A DNA stretch of 64,000 nucleotides from assembly GCA_946902875.1 (NCBI GenBank), contig OX336349.1:13167891-13231890 (forward strand), written 5' to 3'. The DNA is from Nematopogon swammerdamellus (Eukaryota > Arthropoda > Insecta > Lepidoptera > Adelidae). The position numbers were made by a program, and so were the translations under genes. The notes beneath the pieces are model-generated. The model searched no databases. It worked only from the letters and a program-made list of their open reading frames with translations, and was not told the DNA's origin. Of this stretch, positions 1 to 10,025 are shown in pieces (position 1 is the first letter of the stretch; each line of letters begins with the position of its first letter).

Positions 1-423
1 TTTTGGGGTACGGCTGCTAAGGTAAGAATTGTTGCACTTCAAAAACGTGCTATCCGACACATACGTAGCCTGAAGCCCAGGGATTCATGTCGTGAAGTCT
101 TCAAGGACCTAAAGGTAATGACATTATATAGTGCATATATTTATCAGAATTTACTATATGCAAGAAAAAATATACATCTCACTCCGCAACATTCCCAAGT
201 ACACAATTATAATACCAGACATCGTGAGAACATCCAAAACATTCAGCATAGACTAACGAAGGTTTCTAAAAGTTTTATCTGCAATAGTATAACATTTTAT
301 AATAAACTACCACTGGCAATTCGTGATCTCAATGATCACGAATTCGAGGTTAAAGTGAAAAATTTGCTAATAGTAAAAAGTTACTATAAACTGACGGACA
401 CCAACTGTGATAAATTTCTCTAG
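1..423 (+). CDS. C-terminal end of a CR1/Daphne-like LINE ORF2 (5' partial)
   Basis: The frame is open from base 1 to a TAG at 421-423, giving 140 residues, and its start lies outside the window. It reads FWGTAAK..., then LQKRAIRHIRSLKPRDSCRE, a tyrosine-rich YIYQNLLYARKN segment, HNYNTRHR, and FYNKLPLAIRDL. This order (ALQKRAIR, HNYNTR, then FYNKLP) is the usual tail downstream of the reverse transcriptase in CR1/Daphne-type non-LTR retrotransposons. The catalytic RT motifs are upstream and not visible. There is no internal stop, so the copy may be fairly young. Clade placement is by motif memory only. Confidence 0.75.
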   Translation, partial: FWGTAAKVRIVALQKRAIRHIRSLKPRDSCREVFKDLKVMTLYSAYIYQNLLYARKNIHLTPQHSQVHNYNTRHRENIQNIQHRLTKVSKSFICNSITFYNKLPLAIRDLNDHEFEVKVKNLLIVKSYYKLTDTNCDKFL

Positions 424-813
424 TCTTTTCTAGTCATTTACAATTCTCTCTATTTTTATTTTATATATTGTTGTGATTTTGACCTAATTCTAATTTATAT
501 TTTTAATGTGACTGAAATAATTTAGTTTTTAACTGTAGTTTTAATTCTCTGACATTTTTTGACAATTGTTATTTAGTTCGTACATTCTTTTGACGATTTA
601 TTTTTTATTTTTTATTATAATTTTTTAATTTTTATTTTCTTGACATTTTGTTATTTATAGAATTATAGGTGCGTTATATTAATTAATTAATTCTGTGTTG
701 TGTATTAAATTGTTGACGATGGCCTATTTTTTTGCTTAAAACTTAAATGACGAATCTAAGTGTATCTTGTGTACCTACAGATGATGAAGAAATAAATAAA
801 AATAAAAAAAAAA
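424..813 (+). mobile_element. 3' UTR and A-rich tail of the CR1-like LINE
   Basis: Very AT-rich non-coding sequence follows the LINE stop codon and ends in an A-rich run (about 790-813) containing AATAAATAAA. At 814 the sequence switches abruptly into a segment also found at 55692 onward. I take this switch as the 3' boundary of the LINE. Confidence 0.6.
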
Positions 814-1468
814 TCACGGATGCTGTAGTGTAGGTGATTTAGTGAGCCGTGTCAGTTTCCATAAAAAAAAAACAAAAAAAAACAAAAACAAAAACCAAAA
901 CTAGCTAATTATTATTAAAAGAAATCACGAAACAATACAATAAAATTAATCAAATGTCAAAAAAAAATAAATAAAAAATGGAAAAAAAATTATTCATTCT
1001 AGTAACAACCCTAGCCCATAGCGAATAACTCCTGTAACTTCTTAATCCCATGGAATTAGGCGTCGGTTTTTTTTAACGGACAGAGGAAAGAGTGAACTAT
1101 TTTCGGTATAAATATCTCCTCCTACTACTATGGGATCTAGGAGAAAAAAAATAAAATAAAAAAAATAAAAAATAAATATAATTCGATTTCTGTAAACTTT
1201 CACAGCCTCGAATAACTTTTCAAATGTGGATATTCGAAAGGGTCTTTGATAAGGCTGAGTGAAATTTAAATAAGTAGCTTAGTTTTAATTGTAGAATTAT
1301 TTTTCGTTTTTCCGAAACTAAAAAAGTGTAATTTTCAAAAAATTATTTCTCCTAAACTAAAAGTCGCAGAGGCGGGGGAGTTTAACTCTAGCATTTTAAA
1401 TAACTAAATCTATTAATTTCTGGAATAAAAAGAACGTGTCCGATTTTAAGGTCATATTTGACACTGTG
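814..1468 (+). mobile_element. Right half of a CACAGTG-ended foldback element (partial copy)
   Basis: This stretch closely matches 55692-56351: a SINE-like tail (GTCAGTTTCCATAAAA), an A-rich spacer, then an inverted-repeat arm ending in CACTGTG at 1462-1468. The left half is missing because the CR1-like LINE abuts it at 813. Either the LINE inserted into this element or the copy is truncated. No coding capacity is seen. The complete copy is annotated at 55007-56351. Confidence 0.8.
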
Positions 1469-1547
1469 GATCGGTCTAAGGAAGTGAGATAGATATTTAT
1501 AATTGACATCTATTACCTATAATTATATTCACGAGTACAATTAAGTA

Positions 1548-1716
1548 CAGTGCCCGGCAGTAAATAATGAACATCGAGCTTTAGAGAGAGACAATCCTGT
1601 TGTAGTTGTAGAGCTTCGTCCCTATGGCACAGAGAGTTAGTGCGACTGGGACGACGCTCTACAACCGAATCGTCTCTTTCTAAACTCGATGTTCATTATT
1701 TACTGCCGGGGTACTG
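1548..1716. mobile_element. Mariner-type MITE with TA target duplication
   Basis: Terminal inverted repeats of about 45 bp start CAGTGCCCGGCAGTAAATAA on the left and CAGTACCCCGGCAGTAAATA on the reverse-complemented right. The element is flanked by TA at 1546-1547 and 1717-1718. At 169 bp with no reading frame it fits a Tc1/mariner-derived MITE. A half copy of the same family is at 38393-38480. Confidence 0.75.
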
Positions 1717-1724
1717 TAACTATA

Positions 1725-2183
1725 CAGGGTGTCCCCGGACAGGTGTAGTTCCTTTAAGGAGGCTATTCTACGCCTTGTAACAAAAGCACTGGTGAAAGAA
1801 TTTTTTAAATATGTGCTTTCATTAAAATTTTAGGATTTCCTAACAAACTAAATGCATACTACAATGTGTGGGCGCCTTTAGACCGCGCGACTGTGAAACG
1901 CAAGGTGGAATGGCGCGGGTCGGGGCGCGAGCGGTACGCGGGCGGGGCGGGCTATCTGTTTGCGTTCAGTCGCGTCGCGTCCCGTCCATATTCCCGCTGT
2001 CCGCTGCCCCGCGCCCCGCGCGCGCCCGATTAGAGCATTACAACATTACACTACATTAATAACTTTAAAAATTATATCTCCGCAACGGGCGTACCTAGAA
2101 CCCTACTTCTCTTACTAATTATGTTTGTTGGAAAGCGTAGAATAGCCTCCTTAAAGGAACTACACCTGTCCGGGGACACCCTG
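1725..2183. mobile_element. TA-flanked MITE with CAGGGTGTCCCC ends
   Basis: Inverted repeats CAGGGTGTCCCCGGACAGGT (left) and the same sequence reversed at 2164-2183, with TA on both sides. The arms extend through AGTTCCTTTAAGGAGGCTAT. The centre (about 1885-2035) is strongly GC-rich and holds a short frame I do not consider a gene. Other elements with the same CAGGGTGT start are at 10190-11103 and, in diverged form, 39312-39797. Confidence 0.75.
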
Positions 2184-2652
2184 TATTCCTCACCTCAATT
2201 TTCTAAACAAAAAATTTGATTGCAAGCATTTCAATGAATTTCATTATTAATCATCATCAATAATCCGATATCATCGAAACCGTTTACTATCTAGGCTGAG
2301 TACGAAATAATATTATGGCACATCTCACATCTTTTTCAGAATTTTATGCGTCAAGGTGGGGTGATTAAAAGTAAAAAGTACCTAGTTTGCAATTTCGCGA
2401 AATTAATTACTTCCGAACCTAATTTCTGAGAAGGTATTTATGAATATCGCCTTGGTGTAGGGAAGGCCAAAAATACCGAAAAAGTTAGGTACTGGGGAAG
2501 GCAGGATTACATATTATTACATAGGTAGGTGAAAATATAGGTGTAGGTTTTCGAGCAATAAACTTTGCATATATTTTATTCGTAAGACATACGAATTCCC
2601 GGTGGTATGACGTCACATGCTGATGACACAATTTTATACGGTGGGCTCAAGG
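2184..2652. other. Intergenic, no gene seen
   Basis: AT-rich sequence between the MITE and the I-type LINE. No convincing coding potential, RNA gene or repeat boundary was recognised. Confidence 0.5.
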
Positions 2653-2790
2653 ATTATAGAAGGTTTTTTTTTTTTTTTTTCATTTATTTAAAGGGTTTGT
2701 TTCATTAAATGAAAATGCCAACCCTCTTCATACAACAACAAACATAACACAATAAAATAATAGACAACAACAACTTAAAAACTAACCAAA

Positions 2791-5700
2791 CTAATTCGAG
2801 CGAGCAGCTCTTTCTTTCATAATAACATTATACATTATAAACAACTTCGCAGCACCCTCGGATGCTGGATGAGCCAAATTATCTATATATGGACCTAAAC
2901 AGAATCGCCCATAATTCAAATGTTTCCTAACTAAATTTCCCCTTGCACATTCGGTCAAAATATGATATACATCTTCAGGAACTCCGCATAGATCACAATT
3001 TGGAGATGATACCTTTTTCATTAAAAAACCAAATTTATTTAAAGGAATGTGACCAGATCTTAAACGAAAAGCCACGACAAGACGTTGACGATTCATTTTT
3101 AATTTGTCAAACCAGGGTACTAAGGGCGGTTCATTTTGTATGATTTTATACCATATTCCTTTATCTCTAGATCTAAGATCAAAATATTCTTTCCACCTAA
3201 TATAACAATTATACTTAGCTAAACACGTTAAAGTCAAATACGTAGGCTTAACTTCTAATGGAATACCATCACAAATTGCTTCCTTTGCTAGCCTATCAGC
3301 AGTTTCATTTCCATTTATACCAACATGGGAAGGAATCCATTGAAGTTTTATTTTCTTATCCAGTTGTCTAATTTCGTCAATCGTTTTGAGGATGGCATAG
3401 GTTACAGGGGAACTTCTCCCTCCTCTAACACTCCGTAGAATATCTTGAAGCCCACTCCTAGAATCTGATAATATTACAAATTTATTTGCCGAAAGCAGCG
3501 AAAGGGATTTTTTATACGACAGAGCTTCCAGAATTGCTGTCAGCTCTATTGTCATGATACTTGTTTTACCAGAAATTTTAAATTTTGCATTTGTACCTAT
3601 ATTTGGATCAAAGAAAGCCGCTCCTAATCTTTCAGAATCTTTAGAACCATCTGTGAATATAAAGCAATAATCTTTATATTCATGATTTAACATATTTATA
3701 CATGCTCGAAAGATTGTACCAAGATCCATATTGCGTTTTGCCAAATTTATGCCTTCTATATGTGTCTTTATAAATTCTTTAATGTTAATTCCGCTGACCC
3801 AAGTTTTAAGAGAAAAAATATCTGGCATATGACTTATGTACATGGGTTCATTTTTAAATATTTTTAAAGCTGATACAACTGAAGGAGTAATTTTATTTTT
3901 CCAATATTTGCTACTAATTTGTAAAATTTCCAACTGTCGAAGAAGCTCAACCGTCTCATTATTCTTTACAGATAAACATTTCAATGCATATTTGTAAGCA
4001 AGGTACTTCCTACGTAGAAATAGAGGTTGTATACACAACTCGCTCTCCATAACATGAATGGGCGTGCGTTTTATAAAACCTCCAATAACACGTAAGCATT
4101 GATTCTGAATTTTGTCTAGTTTATATAAATACTTGTGGGCACTGGTGTCATACAAAAACGAACCATAATCTAACCTACTGCGAATTAATGAAATGTAAAT
4201 ACGGCGTAAATGAATTGTGTGTACACCCCACCCTGAACCAGCTAAAATTTTTAATATATTTATAAACCGTGAACATTTGGCTGAAATTTCGTTTATATGT
4301 TTGATCCATCGTAATGAAGTATCCAACCACATTCCTAAATACTTTATATGATCAGAAAATTGTATTTCATTTCCTTGAATGTTTAACTTTAATTGACTCT
4401 GATTTCGACCTTTCCTAAAAAGGCAGCACTGAGTCTTAGGAACAGATAATTCTAGGCCTAAATCATTTAATATTTTCACTAGATCATTGAGAGCCTGTTG
4501 TAAGTTAATATTTGAATTGTTAATCTTATCAACATAAATGTAAAATACAAAGTCATCAGCGTATTGCGAAAAAAATACATTGGAAATCTTATTGCTAACA
4601 TCTATAGTAGCCACATTGAATAATAAAGGAGACAAAGGATCTCCTTGGGCAAGACCTTTGCTGGTTTTTCTACGAATAACATCACCTTCAGCAGTATGTA
4701 CAATTAGGTATCTTTCATTAAGAAAATTAAATAAATACCTGCAGTACTGCCTTCCAATATTAAGCCTATCTAAAATACGTGTGAGACTGTTTACATCAAC
4801 ATTATTATATGCATTTTCTATGTCTACAAAACAAGCTAGAACCTGACAGTTTTTAGAAAAACCAATTTGAATTCTAGTACATAATCGAGTTAAACAATCT
4901 ATACTTGATTGACCCCTTCTGAAACCGACTGTGAAATCAGATAACTTATGATTATGTTCTATAAACCATTCCAATCTTCTAGCTATAATCAAATGTAGAG
5001 TTTTACAAACACATGAAATTAATGAGATCGGTCTCCAAGTTGACATTTCATTATGTACTCCTCCCTGTTTTGGAATAGGTACAACATTAATATACCGCCA
5101 TTGATTTGGAACAAAGCCTTCTTGATAAAACGCACTGTATAAATTAGCTAAACACCTCTTGCCTTCTGCTGGGAGATTAAAAATCATCGAATAGGATATG
5201 TCATCCTCTCCTGGAGATGTGTCTTTCGCTTTACTGCAATTTTCTATTTCATGTATGGATATATTTCTGTCTAGATTACTATTAAAGGAGACAAATTCTG
5301 GTGTGACATTACTTACAAAATCTGGTGTTAGTTTACAAATGAATTCCTCAGCCTGTACTTTAGAAAGAACTGCCCTACTGAAAGAGTTACCCTTAATCCA
5401 TTTCATACGTCTCCATAAATCAGAAGACGTGCTACTTTCGTCAATACTGTCACAAAATTCTCGCCAACTTTTATATTTTTCCTGTCTAATACAACGTTGA
5501 GCCTCTGCTACACATTCTTTATATTTATTTAAATTTTCCGTCGATGGCATTTTCCTAAATCTGACTAAGGCTAAACGACGCTTGGCAATCAAATTCGACA
5601 ATTTTGAAGTCCAAAATGGTTTAGGCGTAAAAGATTGAGATGGATTTTTAATAACTTTAATATGCGGAATTGACAAATCGGCTGCTCTATTTAATTCTTT

Positions 5701-6480
5701 AATAAAATTATCATACCTGCACTGTAAATCTTCTTCAATATCATTACCTTTAAATACTAGTTCTAATATTTCCTTGTACTTATCCCAATTAGCCAATTTA
5801 TAGTTTCTTTTATGTTTGCTTTTCTGTAATCTTTGCAAATTTGATGAAAATTTAATAACCAGATGATCACTTCCTAATGTTTCATTTGTTATTACCCAAG
5901 CGAGTTTTAATGCTATATCAGTAGTAGCAAAAGTCACATCCGGAGAGGATTGTTGTAAAATATTGCTAACTAATTTAATTCTTGACAGTTGTCCATCGTT
6001 AATATAAACAAAATTACTGTCTCTTATGGCTTCTGATATTTGTGTACCTCTTAGATCTGTTCTATTTGACCAATTTAAATGATGGCCATTAAAATCACCT
6101 GCTATAATAGTCTTTTCAGTAAATAAGGTAAAAAGACTATCCCAATCATTAGAAGTATAACATACAGCTGGTGGGCAATATATTGATAAAATATTTTCAA
6201 TGTGAGCACAATTAAAAAGTTGTATACCAATGACTTCAGCTGGCATTTGAATTCTCTGTAAATTTAAAATTTTAACTATCATAGATTTGTGACAGATTAT
6301 AGCAACTCCTCCATATGAGTCAGCTCTATCTTTTCTGAATATATTATAACCAGAAATGTGCAATCTCGACCCAGGTTCCAGCCAAGTTTCACTCAAAATA
6401 GCAACATGAATCTTTTCCCGATTCAACAATAATTCAAATTCTGGAAGTTTCGGTCTGAGACTTTGGCAATTCCACTGCAA
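2791..6480 (-). CDS. I-type LINE ORF2: endonuclease, reverse transcriptase, RNase H
   Basis: 1229 residues, intact. Residues 1-210 are an APE-like endonuclease (QWNCQS, LSETWL with Glu31, AGDFNGHH with Asp129, and SDH at 204-206), which nicks the target. Residues about 465-720 are the reverse transcriptase (VDIENAYNNV, GLAQGDPLSPLLF, YADD at 640-643). Residues about 940-1070 are RNase H, with the D-E-D-D set at 944, 979, 1006 and 1062 and the WIPSHVGINGNETAD motif. A CX2CX7HX4C knuckle sits at 1162-1178. The listed start is a TTG; upstream the frame closes at a TGA after about ten codons without any ATG, so real initiation is unclear (reinitiation, a non-AUG start, or a lost start). Confidence 0.95.
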   Translation of the reverse strand: MQWNCQSLRPKLPEFELLLNREKIHVAILSETWLEPGSRLHISGYNIFRKDRADSYGGVAIICHKSMIVKILNLQRIQMPAEVIGIQLFNCAHIENILSIYCPPAVCYTSNDWDSLFTLFTEKTIIAGDFNGHHLNWSNRTDLRGTQISEAIRDSNFVYINDGQLSRIKLVSNILQQSSPDVTFATTDIALKLAWVITNETLGSDHLVIKFSSNLQRLQKSKHKRNYKLANWDKYKEILELVFKGNDIEEDLQCRYDNFIKELNRAADLSIPHIKVIKNPSQSFTPKPFWTSKLSNLIAKRRLALVRFRKMPSTENLNKYKECVAEAQRCIRQEKYKSWREFCDSIDESSTSSDLWRRMKWIKGNSFSRAVLSKVQAEEFICKLTPDFVSNVTPEFVSFNSNLDRNISIHEIENCSKAKDTSPGEDDISYSMIFNLPAEGKRCLANLYSAFYQEGFVPNQWRYINVVPIPKQGGVHNEMSTWRPISLISCVCKTLHLIIARRLEWFIEHNHKLSDFTVGFRRGQSSIDCLTRLCTRIQIGFSKNCQVLACFVDIENAYNNVDVNSLTRILDRLNIGRQYCRYLFNFLNERYLIVHTAEGDVIRRKTSKGLAQGDPLSPLLFNVATIDVSNKISNVFFSQYADDFVFYIYVDKINNSNINLQQALNDLVKILNDLGLELSVPKTQCCLFRKGRNQSQLKLNIQGNEIQFSDHIKYLGMWLDTSLRWIKHINEISAKCSRFINILKILAGSGWGVHTIHLRRIYISLIRSRLDYGSFLYDTSAHKYLYKLDKIQNQCLRVIGGFIKRTPIHVMESELCIQPLFLRRKYLAYKYALKCLSVKNNETVELLRQLEILQISSKYWKNKITPSVVSALKIFKNEPMYISHMPDIFSLKTWVSGINIKEFIKTHIEGINLAKRNMDLGTIFRACINMLNHEYKDYCFIFTDGSKDSERLGAAFFDPNIGTNAKFKISGKTSIMTIELTAILEALSYKKSLSLLSANKFVILSDSRSGLQDILRSVRGGRSSPVTYAILKTIDEIRQLDKKIKLQWIPSHVGINGNETADRLAKEAICDGIPLEVKPTYLTLTCLAKYNCYIRWKEYFDLRSRDKGIWYKIIQNEPPLVPWFDKLKMNRQRLVVAFRLRSGHIPLNKFGFLMKKVSSPNCDLCGVPEDVYHILTECARGNLVRKHLNYGRFCLGPYIDNLAHPASEGAAKLFIMYNVIMKERAARSN

Positions 6481-6627
6481 AAAATTACATTTAATATTCT
6501 TATTATTTCATCCATTTATTTACACATTTTTTTTATATTAATTTTACATAATATTTACAAACTTAAAATCTAAAATTAATACAAAAACAAATGGAGTTTC
6601 CACCACCGGCGGCGGGGCGAGCCCAAG

Positions 6628-6861
6628 CTACCGATGGTCGGGTCCCAAAGAGAGGAACCTCCGGACGATGCGTGCAGTGTCGAGCAGGGCTGCCTTCTGT
6701 ATCTGGCCCTTGACCCAACCACTCAGCGAGAGCCTCTCAAGGTGGTCGTCGAGGCTCTTCGCTATCAGCCCATGCGCCGAAACGACTATGGGCACAACGA
6801 TCGTCGAGTCGACGGGCCACATTTTGGTAACCTCATGCTGCAGATCCAGATATTTTAACAT
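6628..6861 (-). CDS. 77-residue fragment of another LINE's C-terminus, between ORF1 and ORF2
   Basis: Within the 414-bp gap between the two main frames is a small frame starting MLKYLDLQHEVTKMW and containing VVPIVVSAHG and IQKAALLDTARIVRRFLSL. From memory this pattern is common at the C-terminus of other animal non-LTR reverse transcriptases and is not part of I-type ORF1 or ORF2. It is notably more GC-rich than its surroundings. It may be a captured fragment or a family-specific third frame. No catalytic motif is present. Confidence 0.5.
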   Translation of the reverse strand: MLKYLDLQHEVTKMWPVDSTIVVPIVVSAHGLIAKSLDDHLERLSLSGWVKGQIQKAALLDTARIVRRFLSLGPDHR

Positions 6862-6894
6862 CTTCTCTGCTTATTCTTATTATTATTATTGTGA

Positions 6895-8316
6895 CTAGCC
6901 ATTAAAAAGAGAAGTCAAAAATGACCCATCCATACAAATGCTCACTACCCAAGATTTTACAACATTTATAATTAACTCCACACAACTCTCAACCTTCTCA
7001 CTCATGCTTAGACTAGACAATATTATGTCCTTAAACTTATAAAGCGCCTCCATTAATATTTTGCTTCCTCGATCTTCAGTCTGTTCTGACAAACCTGTGC
7101 TTGACGACTTGATATTCTCTGTTAATTTCACCACATTCTCAATGATTACTTTACTGGGACCTGACGGAATCTGAGATGACTTTATTGTACCCCCATGCCG
7201 CTCACCTGTATTTGAGCGTGCATAATTATGATCACTCTTGATATTATTTCTCTGAGGTACAGGTGCGGGTGAGCGTAGTATTTGAGAATACAAAGGACGA
7301 TTTGTCATTGACTCATTTATCAATAATGGTTCAGATGTCATCATACTACAACTTGCCAGTTCTTTATCTGTGGTACCGGATAACTTTATAATATCATTTT
7401 CTTGATCTTGAAGAATGGATTTTGAATTTCTTAGCTCATTCGCAGCTGTTCTGTAATTTACTTTCTCCTCTGACATGACCATTCTGATATACTTTTCTTT
7501 GGAATACGCTGGACATATTTTTGACAATGCCATATGAGCTCCGTTACAATTAATACATCTCAACTCGTTTGTAGTGCAGTTTTCATGATTTTTTCCGCAT
7601 TTTGGACACACAATCTTCTTAGTAGGACATGATATTTTAATGTGCCCAAATTTCCAACAACCTGAACACTGGGTTACCGGAAAAACATATTGTTCCACCT
7701 TCCTTGGTACTCCAAAGGCATAAACTCTTTCAGGGAGAATCTTGGAATCAAAAGCTAAACGTACTGATTCGCTTAACTCCCATGCTCCAGTAGCACTTCT
7801 ACGCTTCAATCTCTTTACCTTAATAATTTTTGTAGAATCACAAGAGAATATAGACTCCAGTTCTTTGTCATCAATATCAATGTCTACTTGTCTTACTACA
7901 CCATATGCAGCAATTTCTGTGTGCGCATTTACACATAACATACCCTTTTCTCGAATTTTTGTATTTTCCTCCAATTTTCCTGCACTTCTAGAATCAGCAA
8001 AAAATACAGACGTCTTATATGGATTTCTTATCTTAATATTTTGGACTCCATTGACACCAACATCTCTCAGCAACTTAGCAAATGCCATAAGTTTTGGTAA
8101 GGGCTCACTAGAAGAGACAATTATTTCAATTTGCCTCTCCTTCTCCTTCGTCTTCTCAATTTTCGCCGCTTTCCTTCCATGAACTTTAATGAATGAACCA
8201 CCTTCATCACCTGGATCACTCTCCTCAGTCAGTACTACTTCTTCACCCTTTCTTTTTGACGCATTTGCTTTTCCACTTTCCTCCATGTCTGCCTCACTCT
8301 CTGAGGTGCTCCCCAT
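6895..8316 (-). CDS. I-type LINE ORF1, gag-like nucleic-acid-binding protein
   Basis: 473 residues starting at an ATG about 104 bp from the element's 5' end. The N-terminus is acidic and serine-rich. Three cysteine-histidine knuckles follow: CSGCWKFGHIKISC (residues 217-230, CX2CX4HX4C), CPKCGKNHENC (237-247) and CINCNGAHMALSKIC (254-268). This layout is typical of ORF1 proteins that coat LINE RNA. No stop or frameshift was seen. Confidence 0.9.
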   Translation of the reverse strand: MGSTSESEADMEESGKANASKRKGEEVVLTEESDPGDEGGSFIKVHGRKAAKIEKTKEKERQIEIIVSSSEPLPKLMAFAKLLRDVGVNGVQNIKIRNPYKTSVFFADSRSAGKLEENTKIREKGMLCVNAHTEIAAYGVVRQVDIDIDDKELESIFSCDSTKIIKVKRLKRRSATGAWELSESVRLAFDSKILPERVYAFGVPRKVEQYVFPVTQCSGCWKFGHIKISCPTKKIVCPKCGKNHENCTTNELRCINCNGAHMALSKICPAYSKEKYIRMVMSEEKVNYRTAANELRNSKSILQDQENDIIKLSGTTDKELASCSMMTSEPLLINESMTNRPLYSQILRSPAPVPQRNNIKSDHNYARSNTGERHGGTIKSSQIPSGPSKVIIENVVKLTENIKSSSTGLSEQTEDRGSKILMEALYKFKDIILSSLSMSEKVESCVELIINVVKSWVVSICMDGSFLTSLFNG

Positions 8317-8433
8317 CGGGAAGAAGCTCTAAAACGACTAGAATTTAAACAATAAGATTAATGAAAATTTTACAGAAAAAATCGTGACTTTCGCCACTGA
8401 CAGCTCCCACTCACCCCATTATTATAGAAGGTT

Positions 8434-9341
8434 AGTGGGCTCACGGCACTCGACTTAAAAAAAACTCGAAAAATATTAAAAAATACGTTTTGAAGATATC
8501 ACGATAATTCTGTCAAGGTTATTTATATTTTTTTTAGCTTATACAATTTTCAAGCTCCCTTTTTTTTTACCCCAAAAATTGGCCCTTACAATCGATCGAC
8601 ATTGATACGATATCGTAGGTAGTAACATCGTTATTGAACCAATCAGATTGCACAGGGATTTTTACGTGCTGCCAAATGAACCAATCACGCAGAGATTCGT
8701 TCTTTTATTCAGTAGCTTAGACACGCACGACATAAAAAATTTAATAATATCATTGATAATAAATAACCCTAACCTAATGTTGAGGCGGTGCATGTCGTTT
8801 TTGTTACGTTTCGTTTCGTATATATGTGGGTGGACGGACAATGGCGCGCGAAAACAGCTGATCTTTCTTTGTTCTTTCATGTGCCGCTTCGGTACGCTGC
8901 ACTCTGTCCGTGGTCACTTCGTTCTATATCTATGGTTCTCTTCTATCATCCATCAATCATCATTCTAACGTCACGCGCGCTAAATTTGATCTTTGATAAA
9001 TATTGTGCATAGGAATTTCGAGTAAAATTTTTAATTGTGCCATTATTTCCTTACTTGCTTACCATATGCCTAATTTTTTGCGGGATATTTAATTAAATAC
9101 ATTATTTTCAAAAATAAACACCTTCTAAAAATAATTTGGGAGAAGGTGCTTCAACAGTTTATTTGATTCTTCGGTAAAAATTACATTCGTTTTATCTAAT
9201 ACTAATATTGTACCTACGTCTTTGTTTGAATAAGTACTTATTACTGCAATTACAGTAGATACTTGCCTACTCTACATAAATTATTGGCCTTAAAAGCAAT
9301 AGAGACCAAAAAAGGACCTAAACATTGACCTATCGGTGAGA
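8434..9341. other. Intergenic; possible upstream region of the 9342 frame
   Basis: No coding exon could be supported. From about 8780 to 8960 base composition is more balanced than around it (TGGCGCGCGAAAACAGCTGA occurs here) and could be a promoter or 5' UTR for the plus-strand frame at 9342. No TATA box or clear initiator was identified. Confidence 0.3.
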
Positions 9342-10025
9342 ATGAACTATATAAATGACAAATTTAAATCTTCAAATTCTATTGAAGATATAAAAATACT
9401 GAAAGAAACAATTACTTCTGAAAATGAAGATTCCGCAGCCTTTGAAGAGGAGAATTATTGTGTTTATTTTGTCGGTGAACCCAATAGAACAACAAAACAA
9501 CATAATTATTATGACACAACAACTATTGCAGGAATATGTTATTTCGATGACTGTACAAAATTACAAGCGGAAAAACATTACAAAAACGAGCATCCAACAT
9601 TGTTTGCGCCAACAAACACTAAAATTGAGAACTTTGGACAGAGAAAAGAAATTATTTCAAACTACATTCTGAACCAAATGAATGAAGACATCTCAGAAGA
9701 TATGGAAACATCAATACTGCTTGAACCAAACTTATCAACAGAGAGTTTTGAAATGGTAACAGATTTATCAGCACTTTTTACAAGCAAACTTGATACCCCC
9801 ATGGAGTTGTGTGATAAACTAGCTAGTGCCAGTGAAACCGACTCAGAAAATTCATTAAAAATTTCGGAGAAAATATCAATGGAAATTAAATTGTGTGAAG
9901 TCACTGAGTCCTATGAAGAGTTAGAAAAGTTGAACACGCTGTGTAGACATTTAGAAGTATCCGATGATATGTCCGATAACTTTTTTTTTAAATTAAAGAA
10001 TGATCAAAGAAGAATTAAGGAGTAA
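9342..10025 (+). CDS. Hypothetical acidic protein, 227 residues
   Basis: An unspliced plus-strand frame starts at MNYINDKFKSSNSIEDIK; a GTG two codons upstream is not a likely start. It is rich in Glu, Ser and Thr. One segment, ICYFDDCTKLQAEKHYKNEH, has C-X4-C-X7-H-X4-H spacing and could bind zinc, but it is not a clear C2H2 finger. Upstream the frame stays open only to 9303. The end reads AAGGAGTAAGCAAG, so a splice donor (GTAAGC) could replace the stop, making this the first or an internal exon. I do not recognise the family. Confidence 0.45.
   Translation: MNYINDKFKSSNSIEDIKILKETITSENEDSAAFEEENYCVYFVGEPNRTTKQHNYYDTTTIAGICYFDDCTKLQAEKHYKNEHPTLFAPTNTKIENFGQRKEIISNYILNQMNEDISEDMETSILLEPNLSTESFEMVTDLSALFTSKLDTPMELCDKLASASETDSENSLKISEKISMEIKLCEVTESYEELEKLNTLCRHLEVSDDMSDNFFFKLKNDQRRIKE

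Larger units (their letters stand above)
2666..8420 (-). mobile_element. Full-length I-type non-LTR retrotransposon
   Basis: The element lies on the minus strand between two copies of the 13-bp target duplication ATTATAGAAGGTT (2653-2665 and 8421-8433). Its 3' end is an A tail, seen as a T run from 2664, preceded by AATAAATG. The 5' UTR is about 104 bp. Two long uninterrupted frames follow: ORF1 (zinc-knuckle gag-like) and ORF2 (endonuclease, reverse transcriptase, RNase H). Perfect flanks and open frames indicate a recent insertion. The endonuclease-RT-RNase H order and the QWNCQS start fit the I clade. R1 or LOA relatives cannot be excluded without a tree. Confidence 0.9.

Noticed and set aside
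1868..2059. 63-codon Arg/Gly-rich frame
   Set aside because: It results from the GC-rich centre of a MITE.
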